Source of the DNA: Paraglaciecola algarum
Lineage (GTDB): Bacteria; Pseudomonadota; Gammaproteobacteria; Enterobacterales; Alteromonadaceae
Length of the DNA: 64,000 nt
Assembly (NCBI RefSeq): GCF_021532655.1
Contig: NZ_JAKGAS010000013.1
Span: 36,539-100,538 of the forward strand
Direction: 5' to 3'
The translations under genes were made by a program, and so were the position numbers. The first letter of the stretch is position 1, and every line of letters begins with the position of its first letter. Positions 43,279-53,130 of this stretch are shown one piece after another. The notes below the pieces were generated by a model. It had not been told where the DNA came from. It searched no databases and saw only the letters and a list, made by a program, of their open reading frames with translations.

Positions 43279-43494
43279 ATGCCAATCGTTAAAGTTAGAG
43301 AGAACGAACCTTTTGATGTTGCATTGCGTCGTTTTAAACGTTCATGTGAAAAAGCAGGTGTACTTTCTGAAGTTCGTCGTCGCGAATTTTTTGAAAAACC
43401 TACTTGGGAACGCAAACGTAAAAAAGCTGCCGCTAAGAAACGTCTTTTGAAGAAGTTGTCTCGCGAAAACGCACGTCGCATCAGATTGTACTAA
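43279..43494 (+). CDS. rpsU: 30S ribosomal protein S21
   Basis: A 71-residue basic ribosomal protein: PIVKVRENEPFDVALRRFKRSCEKAGVLSEVRRREFFEKPT followed by a Lys/Arg-rich C-terminus ending RENARRIRLY. It is the first gene of the macromolecular synthesis operon (rpsU-yqeY-dnaG-rpoD) here. Confidence 0.99.
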   Translation: MPIVKVRENEPFDVALRRFKRSCEKAGVLSEVRRREFFEKPTWERKRKKAAAKKRLLKKLSRENARRIRLY

Positions 43495-43589
43495 TCTCTC
43501 CTTTGGCGTGTTGCTTATTTAACTAACAAATAACGCGCCGAAAGAAGTTTTACCAATGTCCTTTTTTTTGTTTTTCATTGAGTCATGCC

Positions 43590-44036
43590 ATGTCAGTATT
43601 AGATGATTTAAAAAATGCACAAAAAGATGCGATGCGCGCTAAAGACAAAATTCGTCTTGGCACTATTCGTATGGTTTTAGCTGCCGTTAAGCAGCGTGAA
43701 GTTGATGAGCGTATTGAGCTAAATGACAGTGACGTAATTGCGATACTGACTAAAATGGTAAAACAGAGAAAAGACGCTGCTAGCCAGTTCGAAACAGCTA
43801 ATCGTCAAGATTTGGTTGATGTTGAACTCGCAGAAATTGTTATTTTACAAGACTTTCTACCACAAGCTCTAACAGATGCAGAAATTGAAGCACTTATTGC
43901 TCAAGCCATGCAGGAATCTGGCGCAAGTGGTATGCAAGATATGGGTAAAGTGATGGGCTGGTTAAAACCAAGAGTCCAAGGTCGTGCAGACATGGGCCAA
44001 TTAAGTGGTAAAATAAAAGCACAACTTAACGCTTAA
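43590..44036 (+). CDS. GatB/YqeY domain protein
   Basis: A 148-residue protein with the YqeY domain of the tRNA amidotransferase tail: LDDLKNAQKDAMRAKDKIRLGTIRMVLAAVKQREVDERIELNDSDVIAILTKMVKQRKDAASQFETANRQDLVD. ATG 43590 gives the standard start; a TTG at 43578 is also in frame but adds four residues. It lies between rpsU and dnaG, as in many bacteria. A role in tRNA quality or translation is presumed, not demonstrated. Confidence 0.95.
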   Translation: MSVLDDLKNAQKDAMRAKDKIRLGTIRMVLAAVKQREVDERIELNDSDVIAILTKMVKQRKDAASQFETANRQDLVDVELAEIVILQDFLPQALTDAEIEALIAQAMQESGASGMQDMGKVMGWLKPRVQGRADMGQLSGKIKAQLNA

Positions 44037-44058
44037 CAACTTATTGATAACAATTCTA

Positions 44059-44088
44059 CAAACCGCACTCGTTGCGGTTTTTTGTTTT
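44059..44088 (+). terminator. Terminator after yqeY
   Basis: ACCGCA and TGCGGT pair around a short loop and are followed by a run of T (TTTTTTG). It may attenuate transcription into dnaG or rpoD, which have their own upstream promoters. Confidence 0.75.
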
Positions 44089-44199
44089 TTAGATCTAACA
44101 TTAGCTAAATCCATTGTCGCTGAATGATGTATATCCTGTCTATTTTTGATAAATATGTCATCATACTTAACCTTTTTACACTGAGATTATTAATTCAAA

Positions 44200-45966
44200 A
44201 TGGCAGGCCGTATCCCTCGTGACTTTATCGATGATCTCATCGCTCGAACTGACATAGTCGAATTAATCGATGGTCGTGTATCTCTAAAAAGGGCAGGCAG
44301 AAACCACCAAGCCTGTTGCCCATTTCACAACGAAAAAAGCCCGTCTTTTACAGTCAGCCAAGATAAGCAGTTTTATCACTGTTTCGGCTGCGGTGCTCAT
44401 GGCAATGTTATATCTTTTTTAATGGAATTTGACCGCTTAGAGTTTCCTGAAGCCATTGAAGAACTGGCACAATATCACAGCATAGAAGTGCCTCGGGAAA
44501 AAGGCTCGGCCCCAGCTTTGAGTGCCGAACAAAAACAACAAAAAAGTAATGATTATGACTTGATGGAAAAAGTCTCAAAATTTTTTGCCCAACAACTCAA
44601 AGTTAATGAACACAAAGATAAAGCGGTTAATTACCTAAAAGGCAGAGGGTTAAGTGGTGAAATAGTCAAAGCCTTTGACATGGGTTACGCGCCACCAGAT
44701 TGGGATTCGATCTTAAAAACTTTCGGTACCGATCCAGTTACTCAGCAGCAATTGTTAGATTTAAAGCTCATTACCGAAAATGATAAAAGGCGCAGGTTTG
44801 ATTTTTTCCGCGACCGCATCATGTTTCCAATTCGTGATAAACGAGGCAGGGTTATAGGTTTTGGTGGTCGAGTATTAGAAGATGGCGGCCCAAAATATTT
44901 AAACTCACCTGAAACACACATATTTCATAAAGGTCATGAACTATATGGCTTTTATCAAGCCAAGCAAGCTCATAGAAACTTAAAACGAGTGATGATAGTT
45001 GAAGGTTATATGGACGTGGTTGCCCTTGGACAATATGGTATCGACTATGCTGTGGCTTCATTGGGTACGGCAACCACTCCTGAACATATTCAAATGTTGT
45101 TTCGCTCTACCAGTGAAGTTATATGTTGTTACGATGGCGATCGTGCTGGACGAGATGCCGCCTGGCGGGCCTTAGAAAATGCTTTAGCATTTTTAAAAGA
45201 CGGCGTTCAAATGAAGTTTTTGTTTTTACCCGATGGAGAAGATCCTGACACATTAGTCCGACAAATTGGTAAAGAAGCATTCGAACAGAAACTAAATGAT
45301 GATTCAGTTCCACTTTCAAAGTTTTTCTTCGACAATTTATTGCAACGACATCAAATCAGCAGCAATGAAGGTAAAGCAGCGTTAAAAACTGAAGCTAGCC
45401 CTTTAATAGAAAAAATATTAGGGGAAAATATTCGCGCTAGTTTACTAAGTGATCTAAGTACCCACATGGGTGAGCACAATAAACACAGGTTAGAAAATGA
45501 CATTGCCAAAGCTAATCAAAATAAAGAACCTAAAAAGCTCGACTTTAACCGACTAAACAAAAGCAATATTTCACCGGTACGTATGATGATCCGTTTATTG
45601 ATAGACGATCCAAGCATTGCTACAAGATGCTCAGCAGCGGATCCAAGTTTATTGATCGGCACCTCCATTCAGGGTATTGACATGCTTTGTGAAGTGTTTC
45701 AATTATGTAAAAACAAACCAACAGCTAACACAGCTCAAGTGATCGAACACTTCAGAGGGCACCCACACAGTGCCCATCTAAGTAAACTTTTAACTTGGGA
45801 ATATGCTGAGCAAAATCAAGCAGCGGTTTTTGAAGACAGTTTTGCAAAATTACTCGACTGGCACTTACAAGGCCGCATGGACGAGCTATTTGCTAAGTCC
45901 AGAACAAGTTTTTTGACAGAAGAAGAAAAACAAGAATTAAATCTACTTGTAAAAGAACAAAAATGA
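44200..45966 (+). CDS. dnaG: DNA primase
   Basis: DnaG makes RNA primers at the replication fork. 588 residues. The N-terminal CHC2 zinc ribbon runs ACCPFHNEKSPSFTVSQDKQFYHCFGCGAHGN. The TOPRIM core has MIVEGYMDVVALGQYG, CCYDGDRAGRDAAWRAL and FLPDGEDPDTLVR. The C-terminal helicase-binding domain follows. Standard position before rpoD. Confidence 0.98.
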   Translation: MAGRIPRDFIDDLIARTDIVELIDGRVSLKRAGRNHQACCPFHNEKSPSFTVSQDKQFYHCFGCGAHGNVISFLMEFDRLEFPEAIEELAQYHSIEVPREKGSAPALSAEQKQQKSNDYDLMEKVSKFFAQQLKVNEHKDKAVNYLKGRGLSGEIVKAFDMGYAPPDWDSILKTFGTDPVTQQQLLDLKLITENDKRRRFDFFRDRIMFPIRDKRGRVIGFGGRVLEDGGPKYLNSPETHIFHKGHELYGFYQAKQAHRNLKRVMIVEGYMDVVALGQYGIDYAVASLGTATTPEHIQMLFRSTSEVICCYDGDRAGRDAAWRALENALAFLKDGVQMKFLFLPDGEDPDTLVRQIGKEAFEQKLNDDSVPLSKFFFDNLLQRHQISSNEGKAALKTEASPLIEKILGENIRASLLSDLSTHMGEHNKHRLENDIAKANQNKEPKKLDFNRLNKSNISPVRMMIRLLIDDPSIATRCSAADPSLLIGTSIQGIDMLCEVFQLCKNKPTANTAQVIEHFRGHPHSAHLSKLLTWEYAEQNQAAVFEDSFAKLLDWHLQGRMDELFAKSRTSFLTEEEKQELNLLVKEQK

Positions 45967-46139
45967 CCCAATATCTGGTAGTAAGGTAGCTAAGTCTGCT
46001 ATACTGGCGAATTCGCTAGAGCGTTTAGTTATTTTCAAACTAAACTATTTTCGGCAAGAATTTATTACGACGTAAAATTCATCTCAAAAAAAGAAGAGTT
46101 GTACGGAATTTTTAATCATTTCAAGAAGTGTAAGGTTAT

Positions 46140-47972
46140 ATGGTGCAAAGCAAGCAGTCGCAGATAAAACTCCTCATTGCTAAAGGTAAAGAACAGGGCT
46201 ATTTGACTTTCGCGGAAGTTAACGATCACCTTCCACAAGACATTGTCGATTCAGATCAAATCGAAGATATCATTCGGATGATAAATGACATGGGTATTAA
46301 GGTAGCTGAAACAGCACCTGATTCCGATGAGCTTTTGATGCAAGAAAGTGACACAGACGAAGAAGTTGCGGAAGCGGCTGCCCAAGCCCTTGCGACGGTA
46401 GAAAGCGAAATAGGTCGAACTACTGATCCAGTGCGCATGTACATGCGTGAAATGGGTACAGTAGAACTTCTAACACGTGAAGGCGAAATTGTTATCGCTA
46501 AACGTATTGAAGAAGGCATTAACCAAGTTCAGTGCTCGGTTGCAGAATATCCAGAAGCTATCACTCATTTATTAGATCAGTGGGACTTATTTGAGGCCGA
46601 AGAAATTCGTCTTAGCGATATTATCATTGGGTTTGTTGATCCAAACGAACAAGACGTAGCGCCAACAGCTACCCACATAGGTTCTGAGTTATCTGAAGAA
46701 GAGTTAGAAGACGAAGACGGCGAGAATGACGACGAAGAAGACGAGGAAGAAGAAGATACTGGACCCGATCCAGAGCTTGCTCGTGAAAAGTTTGAAGCAT
46801 TACGTAAACAATACGAAATTGTGCGCGATGTTATTGCAGAAAAAGGTCGTTCACATGCCGATTCACGCGCAGTAATCCATGACCTAAGCGAAGTATTCAA
46901 AGAATTTAGATTAACCCCTAAACAATTTGATCGCATGGTTAAAAACATGCGTAGCATGATGGATCGTATCCGTGTGCAAGAGCGCATAGTGATGAAGCAC
47001 TGTGTTGTCACTGCCAAAATGCCTAAAAAGAACTTTATTAAAGCGTTTGCTGGCAACGAAACATCAACCGACTGGTTATTCGAAATATTAAATTCAGATC
47101 TTCCTTATGCAGAAGAGATGCGAGTTCACCAAGAAGAACTTGAACGTGCCATCAGCAAAATGAATGCGGTAGAAGACGAAACTGGCTTAATCATTGCAGA
47201 CATTAAAGACATCAACCGTCGTATGTCAATTGGTGAAGCAAAAGCCCGTCGCGCGAAAAAAGAAATGGTAGAAGCCAACTTACGTTTGGTTATCTCAATT
47301 GCGAAAAAATACACAAACCGCGGTTTACAATTCTTGGATCTTATCCAAGAAGGTAATATTGGTTTGATGAAAGCAGTTGATAAATTTGAATATCGCCGTG
47401 GTTATAAGTTCTCAACTTATGCAACTTGGTGGATACGTCAGGCAATTACTCGGTCAATTGCAGACCAAGCCCGTACTATTCGTATTCCGGTACATATGAT
47501 TGAAACGATTAACAAATTAAATCGTATTTCTCGTCAAATGTTACAAGAAATGGGCCGCGAACCTTCACCAGAAGAATTATCAGAACGCATGTTAATGCCA
47601 GAAGATAAGATCCGTAAGGTATTAAAAATCGCTAAAGAGCCTATTTCCATGGAAACGCCAATTGGTGATGATGAAGATTCACACTTGGGTGATTTTATCG
47701 AAGATAGCACTATTGTGCAGCCTTTAGATTCAGCCACAGGTGGAAGTTTAAAGGATGCGACACAAGAAGTACTAGCAGGCCTTACAGCCCGTGAAGCAAA
47801 AGTACTAAGAATGCGTTTTGGTATTGATATGAATACTGACCATACTTTAGAAGAAGTAGGTAAGCAGTTCGACGTAACCCGTGAACGTATTCGCCAAATC
47901 GAAGCTAAAGCTTTACGTAAATTGCGTCATCCTAGCCGCTCTGAGCAACTTAAGAGTTTCTTAGACGAGTAA
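46140..47972 (+). CDS. rpoD: RNA polymerase primary sigma factor RpoD
   Basis: The housekeeping sigma-70 factor, 610 residues. Region 1.1 is at the N-terminus; an acidic, Glu-rich non-conserved region (about 180-210) is present; region 2 is DLIQEGNIGLMKAVDKFEYRRGYKFSTYATWWIRQAITRSIADQ. Region 4 ends with TLEEVGKQFDVTRERIRQIEAKALRKLRHP. Terminator at 47994. It is last in the rpsU-yqeY-dnaG-rpoD cluster. Confidence 0.99.
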   Translation: MVQSKQSQIKLLIAKGKEQGYLTFAEVNDHLPQDIVDSDQIEDIIRMINDMGIKVAETAPDSDELLMQESDTDEEVAEAAAQALATVESEIGRTTDPVRMYMREMGTVELLTREGEIVIAKRIEEGINQVQCSVAEYPEAITHLLDQWDLFEAEEIRLSDIIIGFVDPNEQDVAPTATHIGSELSEEELEDEDGENDDEEDEEEEDTGPDPELAREKFEALRKQYEIVRDVIAEKGRSHADSRAVIHDLSEVFKEFRLTPKQFDRMVKNMRSMMDRIRVQERIVMKHCVVTAKMPKKNFIKAFAGNETSTDWLFEILNSDLPYAEEMRVHQEELERAISKMNAVEDETGLIIADIKDINRRMSIGEAKARRAKKEMVEANLRLVISIAKKYTNRGLQFLDLIQEGNIGLMKAVDKFEYRRGYKFSTYATWWIRQAITRSIADQARTIRIPVHMIETINKLNRISRQMLQEMGREPSPEELSERMLMPEDKIRKVLKIAKEPISMETPIGDDEDSHLGDFIEDSTIVQPLDSATGGSLKDATQEVLAGLTAREAKVLRMRFGIDMNTDHTLEEVGKQFDVTRERIRQIEAKALRKLRHPSRSEQLKSFLDE

Positions 47973-47993
47973 CAAAAAACTAATAATTACACA

Positions 47994-48020
47994 AGCCCCA
48001 CTCGTTAGTGGGGCTTTTTT
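47994..48020 (+). terminator. Terminator after rpoD
   Basis: AGCCCCACT and AGTGGGGCT form a 9-bp stem with a short CGTT loop, followed by TTTTT. Confidence 0.9.
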
Positions 48021-48038
48021 ATTTAGGTTGTCTACAAA

Positions 48039-48542
48039 ATGAAATACTTAAATAGATTTGCATATACAATACTGGGAATTTGTTTACTTAATGGTTGTAG
48101 TAAAGACATTCCAGCTGATCCCATGTGCAGAGTGCAGCCTTCTGAAAAGCCTTTGTCACCTGCTCCAGCTGTTTGCTTGATCAAGTTGAATTCTAAATTA
48201 TTAGCTATAACTACTCACCAGCAAGAATTATGGAGTTTACCTGTTGAGAAACAGCACAAAGCTAAAAGTGCTCAATGTAGTGCCCACCAAGCCGTATGGA
48301 AATCTACTGGGTTAAATGTAGAAGTAGGTGAATTGCTATTTACTGATGAAAAAAATGTTCATTACTTTTCTTGTATCGCGCAAAACCCATTGACAAAAGA
48401 CCAAATACAATTACCCGTGCCAACTTGGGCAACCTCAAAAGTAAATAACATTCAATTGATTAACCCTTACCAGACTCAAGCTGAGGATTGGTCACCTAGG
48501 CATGACTTACTAAAGCTTAGAGAAGCCTTTACTCAACTTTAA
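48039..48542 (+). CDS. Nudix-like exported lipoprotein with degenerate Nudix box
   Basis: A 167-residue protein. A lipobox-type signal sequence (LLNGC, Cys20) makes a lipoprotein likely. The middle region resembles a Nudix fold: AVCLIKLNSKLLAIT, then LWSLPVEKQHKAKSAQCSAHQAVWKSTGLNVEVGELL. But the Nudix box positions that should be Gly, Glu, Arg, Glu-Glu are mostly replaced (Lys, Ala, Gln, Val), so hydrolase activity is doubtful. Two Cys flank the box. It starts 66 bases after rpoD and may be translated from its own promoter. The Nudix relation is inferred from pattern only. Confidence 0.6.
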   Translation: MKYLNRFAYTILGICLLNGCSKDIPADPMCRVQPSEKPLSPAPAVCLIKLNSKLLAITTHQQELWSLPVEKQHKAKSAQCSAHQAVWKSTGLNVEVGELLFTDEKNVHYFSCIAQNPLTKDQIQLPVPTWATSKVNNIQLINPYQTQAEDWSPRHDLLKLREAFTQL

Positions 48543-48603
48543 CCTCTAAAATTTGTAAACCGAGATTATCCTAATCGGGTTATTTCCACAACTAAATCTA
48601 AAT

Positions 48604-48622
48604 ACGAGTAATTATCATTTGC
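48604..48622 (+). promoter_or_regulatory. Fur-box-like site upstream of the siderophore receptor
   Basis: ACGAGTAATTATCATTTGC matches about 12 of 19 positions of the Fur consensus GATAATGATTATCATTATC, best in ATTATCATT. It lies about 65 bases upstream of the receptor start, in promoter range. Confidence 0.5.
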
Positions 48623-48687
48623 GCTAGCCTATTTATATGCTATTGTGTTCACGAATTAAATCAAGGGACACTTAGAAGTATACAACT

Positions 48688-51027
48688 ATGAAAAACACCA
48701 ACAACACATTAGCTTTTGGCGCACAGGCTGTTGCAGCAGCATTAATATTTAACAGTGGTCAAATTTCAGCACAAGAAAACACCCAAACTTGTAATCAAGA
48801 TGACTCAACTGAATGTCAATCTAACCAGTCTGCCGAATCTATTGAGAGAATTAGAATACACGGTGTACAAGATTCAGTTTACTTGTTTGAAAAGTCTGGC
48901 GATCTGCGCCGTGTAGCGGACTTAGTGGATACCCCACAAGTGATTACCGTATTAACCCAAGACCAAATTCAAGAGTCAGGCAAAACTGACCTTAAAGACA
49001 TTCTATCAGCTCAAGCAGGGGTAACTCTTGGTACTGGTGAAAATGGAAACGCATTTGGAGACAGATATATTATTCGTGGACACGAAGCTCGAAGTGACGT
49101 TTTTGTTGATGGATTACGTGATCCAGGTATGACAACCCGCGAAAGCTTCGCCACTGAACGTGTTGAAATCACTAAAGGCCCAAGTTCAACCTTTGCTGGC
49201 CGAGGCTCATCTGGTGGTGCAGTTAACAGCGTGACTAAAAAAGCATCTACTGCATATAATTTTGGACGAGTGGATGCCAGCGTAGGCTCAGATGATCACA
49301 CCCGTTTAAGCCTAGACTACAACTTATCTTTGTCAGATAGTACAGCCGTTCGCTTCAACGCATTGACAGCTGAGCAAGACAAACCGGGGCGTGAGGGGAT
49401 CTCAAGAGAAAGAGACGGGGTACAAGTTTCAGCAGTTTATTTACCTCAAGATAATTTGTCTTTTATTGCTGATGTTTACTTTTTAGATGCAAAAGACGTC
49501 CCTGATTTAGGGAGCTACTTCGACCGGACGACGCGTGCACCGCTAGCAGACATCCCAGTTTATGCACAAGAATCAGACATGTTAGACTCTGAAGTCACTA
49601 CTTTCACGTTCAGAACCGAATACGAAATTAATGACAGCTTCATGTTTTATAATGCCACCCGATTAGGTAAAACAGAAAATGCCTATATCACCACAGGTAT
49701 GAGTGCGACCTCACGCCACGTGACAGATCCTACTGCCCCCGGCGCTGACACACTTAGGCTTAGTACACACCAAGGATCACAGGATGTCGATTACGTTAGC
49801 ACGCAATTTAATTTATTTTGGAATACTGAAGCCTTAGGGTTTTCACATAAATGGGTATTTGGTGCCGAATTAACTGACGAATCAGTAGATAATGGGGTAT
49901 TTAATATTACTAACAATAACCCAACCAATTGTATAACAAATGGCAGAGGTACTAATCCTGATACTGGCCTACCCAATACATCCAACTCTTTTTGTATTTT
50001 AGATGGCACGGGTAATCAAGTAGAAAACATCAGCCAGCTAATGGGTAGAAGTTATACACGCGGTATTATTGATGCCGCCTATGATATTAAAACCACATCA
50101 ATTTATGCAATGGACACTGTAGCACTGTCTGATCAATTAGAACTATTCTTCGGTGTAAGACAGGACAGCTTTGAATTAACGAATAACACTGTTGGTCGAG
50201 GAGGAGAAGCACTTTATGGTTATTCAGATGATATGTACAACGGTCATATTGGCTTAGTATACGACTTCAACCAAGATACAAATGTTTATGTAAATTACAG
50301 CACAGCTACCAATATTAACGGTGGTGAATCTGACTTAGGAGCCAGCTGTGGTTATGGGGGTTTATGCGGTACGCCAGATCAAGTACTTCAATCCGATCCT
50401 GAAAGAGTGGAAAACATCGAACTAGGCACAAAATGGATGTTATTTAATGACAAGTTATTGTTCTCTGGTTCAATTTTCCAAATTACCAAGAGTGATGTAA
50501 TGGAAAGTGTAGGTGACAGTTATTCTAACTTAGGTACGCTGAATACCGGTGAAAACCAAGTTAAAGGTATTGAACTAGGTGTAACAGGTAATATCACTGA
50601 CGACTTAAGTATTCAATTCTCAGCCGCTTCTATGAGTGCAGAAGTGATTGAATCTTTCACGCCAGAAAACGTAGGCTTAACCTTAAGTAACTTTGCAGAC
50701 AAGAGTGCATATTTGCAATTAAGATATCAATTAAACGACAAGTTTGTTATTGGTGGAGACTATTCTTATCAAAGCGAAATGTATGGTGGGCAGCCAGACA
50801 CAGCTGCTGGATATGATGCAACAAACGAGCGATATAGTATTGTAGTACCCAGCTATCAAGTAGTTAACTTGTTTGCCAGCTATACCTTAACCGAAGATCT
50901 AAATTTACGTCTGAATGTGGGTAATGCACTGGACGAAGAATACTGGACTGCGGCCTATCGTTCTGGCTCATTTATGTACTTAGGTGACGCTAGAAACACG
51001 CGATTAACCGTTAATTATCAATTTTAA
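48688..51027 (+). CDS. TonB-dependent catecholate siderophore receptor (Fiu-like)
   Basis: A 779-residue outer-membrane receptor. A signal peptide ends near SAQ; the plug domain has VITVLTQDQIQESGKTDLKDILSAQAGVTLGTGENGNAFGDRYIIRGHEARSDVFVDGLRDPG, followed by the VEITKGPSSTFAGRGSSGGAVNSVTK block; the barrel ends in NYQF. The order receptor then PiuC/YbiX-type dioxygenase matches the fiu-ybiX and piuA-piuC pairs, so import of iron-catecholate siderophores is the likely role, with TonB energy. Probably repressed by Fur via the upstream site. Confidence 0.92.
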   Translation: MKNTNNTLAFGAQAVAAALIFNSGQISAQENTQTCNQDDSTECQSNQSAESIERIRIHGVQDSVYLFEKSGDLRRVADLVDTPQVITVLTQDQIQESGKTDLKDILSAQAGVTLGTGENGNAFGDRYIIRGHEARSDVFVDGLRDPGMTTRESFATERVEITKGPSSTFAGRGSSGGAVNSVTKKASTAYNFGRVDASVGSDDHTRLSLDYNLSLSDSTAVRFNALTAEQDKPGREGISRERDGVQVSAVYLPQDNLSFIADVYFLDAKDVPDLGSYFDRTTRAPLADIPVYAQESDMLDSEVTTFTFRTEYEINDSFMFYNATRLGKTENAYITTGMSATSRHVTDPTAPGADTLRLSTHQGSQDVDYVSTQFNLFWNTEALGFSHKWVFGAELTDESVDNGVFNITNNNPTNCITNGRGTNPDTGLPNTSNSFCILDGTGNQVENISQLMGRSYTRGIIDAAYDIKTTSIYAMDTVALSDQLELFFGVRQDSFELTNNTVGRGGEALYGYSDDMYNGHIGLVYDFNQDTNVYVNYSTATNINGGESDLGASCGYGGLCGTPDQVLQSDPERVENIELGTKWMLFNDKLLFSGSIFQITKSDVMESVGDSYSNLGTLNTGENQVKGIELGVTGNITDDLSIQFSAASMSAEVIESFTPENVGLTLSNFADKSAYLQLRYQLNDKFVIGGDYSYQSEMYGGQPDTAAGYDATNERYSIVVPSYQVVNLFASYTLTEDLNLRLNVGNALDEEYWTAAYRSGSFMYLGDARNTRLTVNYQF

Positions 51028-51069
51028 AATTGTAGTTTAAAAACTACCTTTTAAAAAATAGAGAAAAGC

Positions 51070-51750
51070 ATGATTGTTATTGAAAAACTATTAGCGGCAG
51101 AACAAGTAGCCCAGTACCGTGGCGCATTACAATCCCTACCTTGGGAGAACGGCGATAAAACGGCTATGGGCATGGCGGCGAGTGTTAAAAATAACAATCA
51201 AGCTGATGCTAAAGATCCCCACGTACGTCAACTCGCTAATCAGCTGTTGGCTAGCGTGGGTAACACCCCTAAAATTGTATCAGCCGCCCTACCCCATAAA
51301 ATATTCCCCCCCTGTTTTAACCGTTACCAAGAATCTGAAGAATACGGCTACCATGTAGACGCAGCCATTATGCGCCTACCGGATAGTTCAGACGTGATCC
51401 GCAGTGATGTATCTATGACAGTATTTTTGAGTGAGCCAGGAGAATACGAAGGGGGCGAGCTAATTATAAAAACTGAGTTTGGCGAACAAGTCGTTAAATT
51501 ACCCGCAGGTTATGCGGTAGTGTATCCATCAAGTAGTTTGCATAAGGTCACAGCTGTGACTAAAGGTACACGACTAGCGGCGATTACATGGATGCAAAGC
51601 ATGGTTGCTGATAGTAACTTAAGATCTAACCTTTACCAGCTAGATCAGAGTATTCAATCCTTGATACAAAATGAGTCCACTAGTCGAGAAGAGTTGGATA
51701 GATTGCATAATGTTTATCATAACTTGGTAAGACAATTTTCGATTATTTAA
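51070..51750 (+). CDS. Fe(II)-dependent dioxygenase, PiuC/YbiX type
   Basis: A 226-residue PKHD-type hydroxylase. YGYHVDAAIM carries the HxD pair (His95, Asp97), then YPSSSLHKVTAVTKGTRLAAITWMQS holds the distal His158 and Arg168, the 2-oxoglutarate-binding residue. It follows the receptor by 42 bases, in one transcript. Homologues (PiuC, YbiX) are linked to iron-uptake receptors; their exact substrate is unresolved. Confidence 0.93.
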   Translation: MIVIEKLLAAEQVAQYRGALQSLPWENGDKTAMGMAASVKNNNQADAKDPHVRQLANQLLASVGNTPKIVSAALPHKIFPPCFNRYQESEEYGYHVDAAIMRLPDSSDVIRSDVSMTVFLSEPGEYEGGELIIKTEFGEQVVKLPAGYAVVYPSSSLHKVTAVTKGTRLAAITWMQSMVADSNLRSNLYQLDQSIQSLIQNESTSREELDRLHNVYHNLVRQFSII

Positions 51751-52014
51751 CAGCGACACTGTTGTATGACCTTTGCGCACTGAGCATATGCTGCACAAAC
51801 CAAGATGATTCATTCCGTGAACTTTATTCGCTAGGCTAACAAGACATGCACTTCTAGCACAAAGTGAATACTTTCTGCCCCTTTCATTTGCATAGCTGCT
51901 GCATTAATATCTTTCTTTTAAATTTTTCCCTCATTTCCTGATCGTTTTTGTAACGACTTGAATACTATTTTAAGTTTTAGGATTTTTTACCTTCATTTAT
52001 GGCTTTATAACAAT

Positions 52015-52698
52015 ATGCAGTTTTTATCATCCGCCAATAATAATCGGTCCCTTAAAGCTATTTTCTTCGATCTCGATGGAACATTGCTAAACAGCGCACC
52101 TGATTTAGCCACCGCAGTCAATAATATGTTGCACCATTTCAACCTTGAGCACGTATCATTAGAGTTGATTTGTAAATGGATTGGTAATGGAGCGCCCAAA
52201 TTAATTGAACGAGTATTAGACCATCAACAAAAAAGCATGGTTTATTTACCTACCCACCAAAACGCCTTAGCTCAGTTTTATGCGCAATACGATAAAGTAC
52301 AAGGCCAATACTCCACATTATATGATGGTGTAATTGATACGCTAACGGTTCTAAAATCCATAGGCTTGTCGATGGCAGTCATTACTAATAAACCTAGTCA
52401 ATTTACACCCAATGTATTAAAAGCTCACGGCTTAACAGAATTCTTTGAATTAGTTTTGAGCGGCGACTCTCTGGCCCAAAAGAAACCGCATCCCTTACCT
52501 ATCGAACACGCATTAGCTCATTTTAATTTGGCAAAACACAATGTCATTATGGTGGGAGACTCTACTAGCGATATTAGCGCCGCTAACAATGCTGGGATAG
52601 CTTCAATATGCGTCACCTACGGTTACAACCATGGTGAAAATCCATTAGATTTAGCTGCTAACGCGCACATCCATAGGTTTAGCCAACTTCTAGACTAA
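52015..52698 (+). CDS. gph: HAD hydrolase, phosphoglycolate phosphatase-like
   Basis: A 228-residue HAD enzyme. KAIFFDLDGTLLNSAPDLATAVN holds the catalytic Asp pair, VITNKPSQFTPNVL motif II, KKPHPLP the Lys, and VMVGDSTSDISAANNAG motif IV. The WIGNGAPKLIERVL cap motif matches Gph, which dephosphorylates 2-phosphoglycolate. The ATG at 52015 is preferred; a TTG frame back to 51958 adds a hydrophobic, unlikely extension. Stand-alone; the ribulose-phosphate epimerase neighbour of E. coli gph is not present. Confidence 0.88.
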   Translation: MQFLSSANNNRSLKAIFFDLDGTLLNSAPDLATAVNNMLHHFNLEHVSLELICKWIGNGAPKLIERVLDHQQKSMVYLPTHQNALAQFYAQYDKVQGQYSTLYDGVIDTLTVLKSIGLSMAVITNKPSQFTPNVLKAHGLTEFFELVLSGDSLAQKKPHPLPIEHALAHFNLAKHNVIMVGDSTSDISAANNAGIASICVTYGYNHGENPLDLAANAHIHRFSQLLD

Positions 52699-52779
52699 AT
52701 AATGGTTGAGTTAAACTGGTGTGATTGGAAACTTAGTTTTATCGAAATGCATGTCTTATATGCTAAAGCATACCCTAAC

Positions 52780-53127
52780 CTATTTAATTTTCTTAGGCAC
52801 TTTAGGTGGTAATGAACGTACAAAACTCTCACAAATACCCACCCAATGTGCTAATTCCTCATCACTATCTAAACCTTCGGGTGTCACATACACCATGCCT
52901 TTCATGGCCTTACCGGTAAAATCCATTTCTTTGGCATAAGGTTGATTTAAACAAGCTTGGTAATTATCTGGACCAACTCTTGCCATCAAGGTGTCGCCCA
53001 CTATGCCAACACACATATGTTCACACACCATAAAGCACAGTCCACCAAACATCTTTTTACTCTCTACATCTGCATTACCTTCAAAGTGCTCAGTCAATCG
53101 TTGAGCTAACCCTTGGTCATAAGCCAT
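52780..53127 (-). CDS. TfoX N-terminal domain protein
   Basis: A 115-residue protein equal to the TfoX_N domain: QRLTEHFEGNADVESKKMFGGLCFMVCEHMCVGIVGDTLMARVGPDNY and FTGKAMKGMVYVTPEGLDSDEELAHWV. It lacks the C-terminal TfoX domain, so it is unlikely to be the competence regulator. Its start lies three bases after the esterase stop (53131), so translation is linked to the carbohydrate cluster. Role unknown. Confidence 0.85.
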   Translation of the reverse strand: MAYDQGLAQRLTEHFEGNADVESKKMFGGLCFMVCEHMCVGIVGDTLMARVGPDNYQACLNQPYAKEMDFTGKAMKGMVYVTPEGLDSDEELAHWVGICESFVRSLPPKVPKKIK

Positions 53128-53130
53128 GGA

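Noticed and set aside
46577..47056. 159-codon Ser-rich minus-strand frame within rpoD
   Set aside because: The Ser/Phe-rich product is the mirror of the Glu-rich region of RpoD, a typical artefact.
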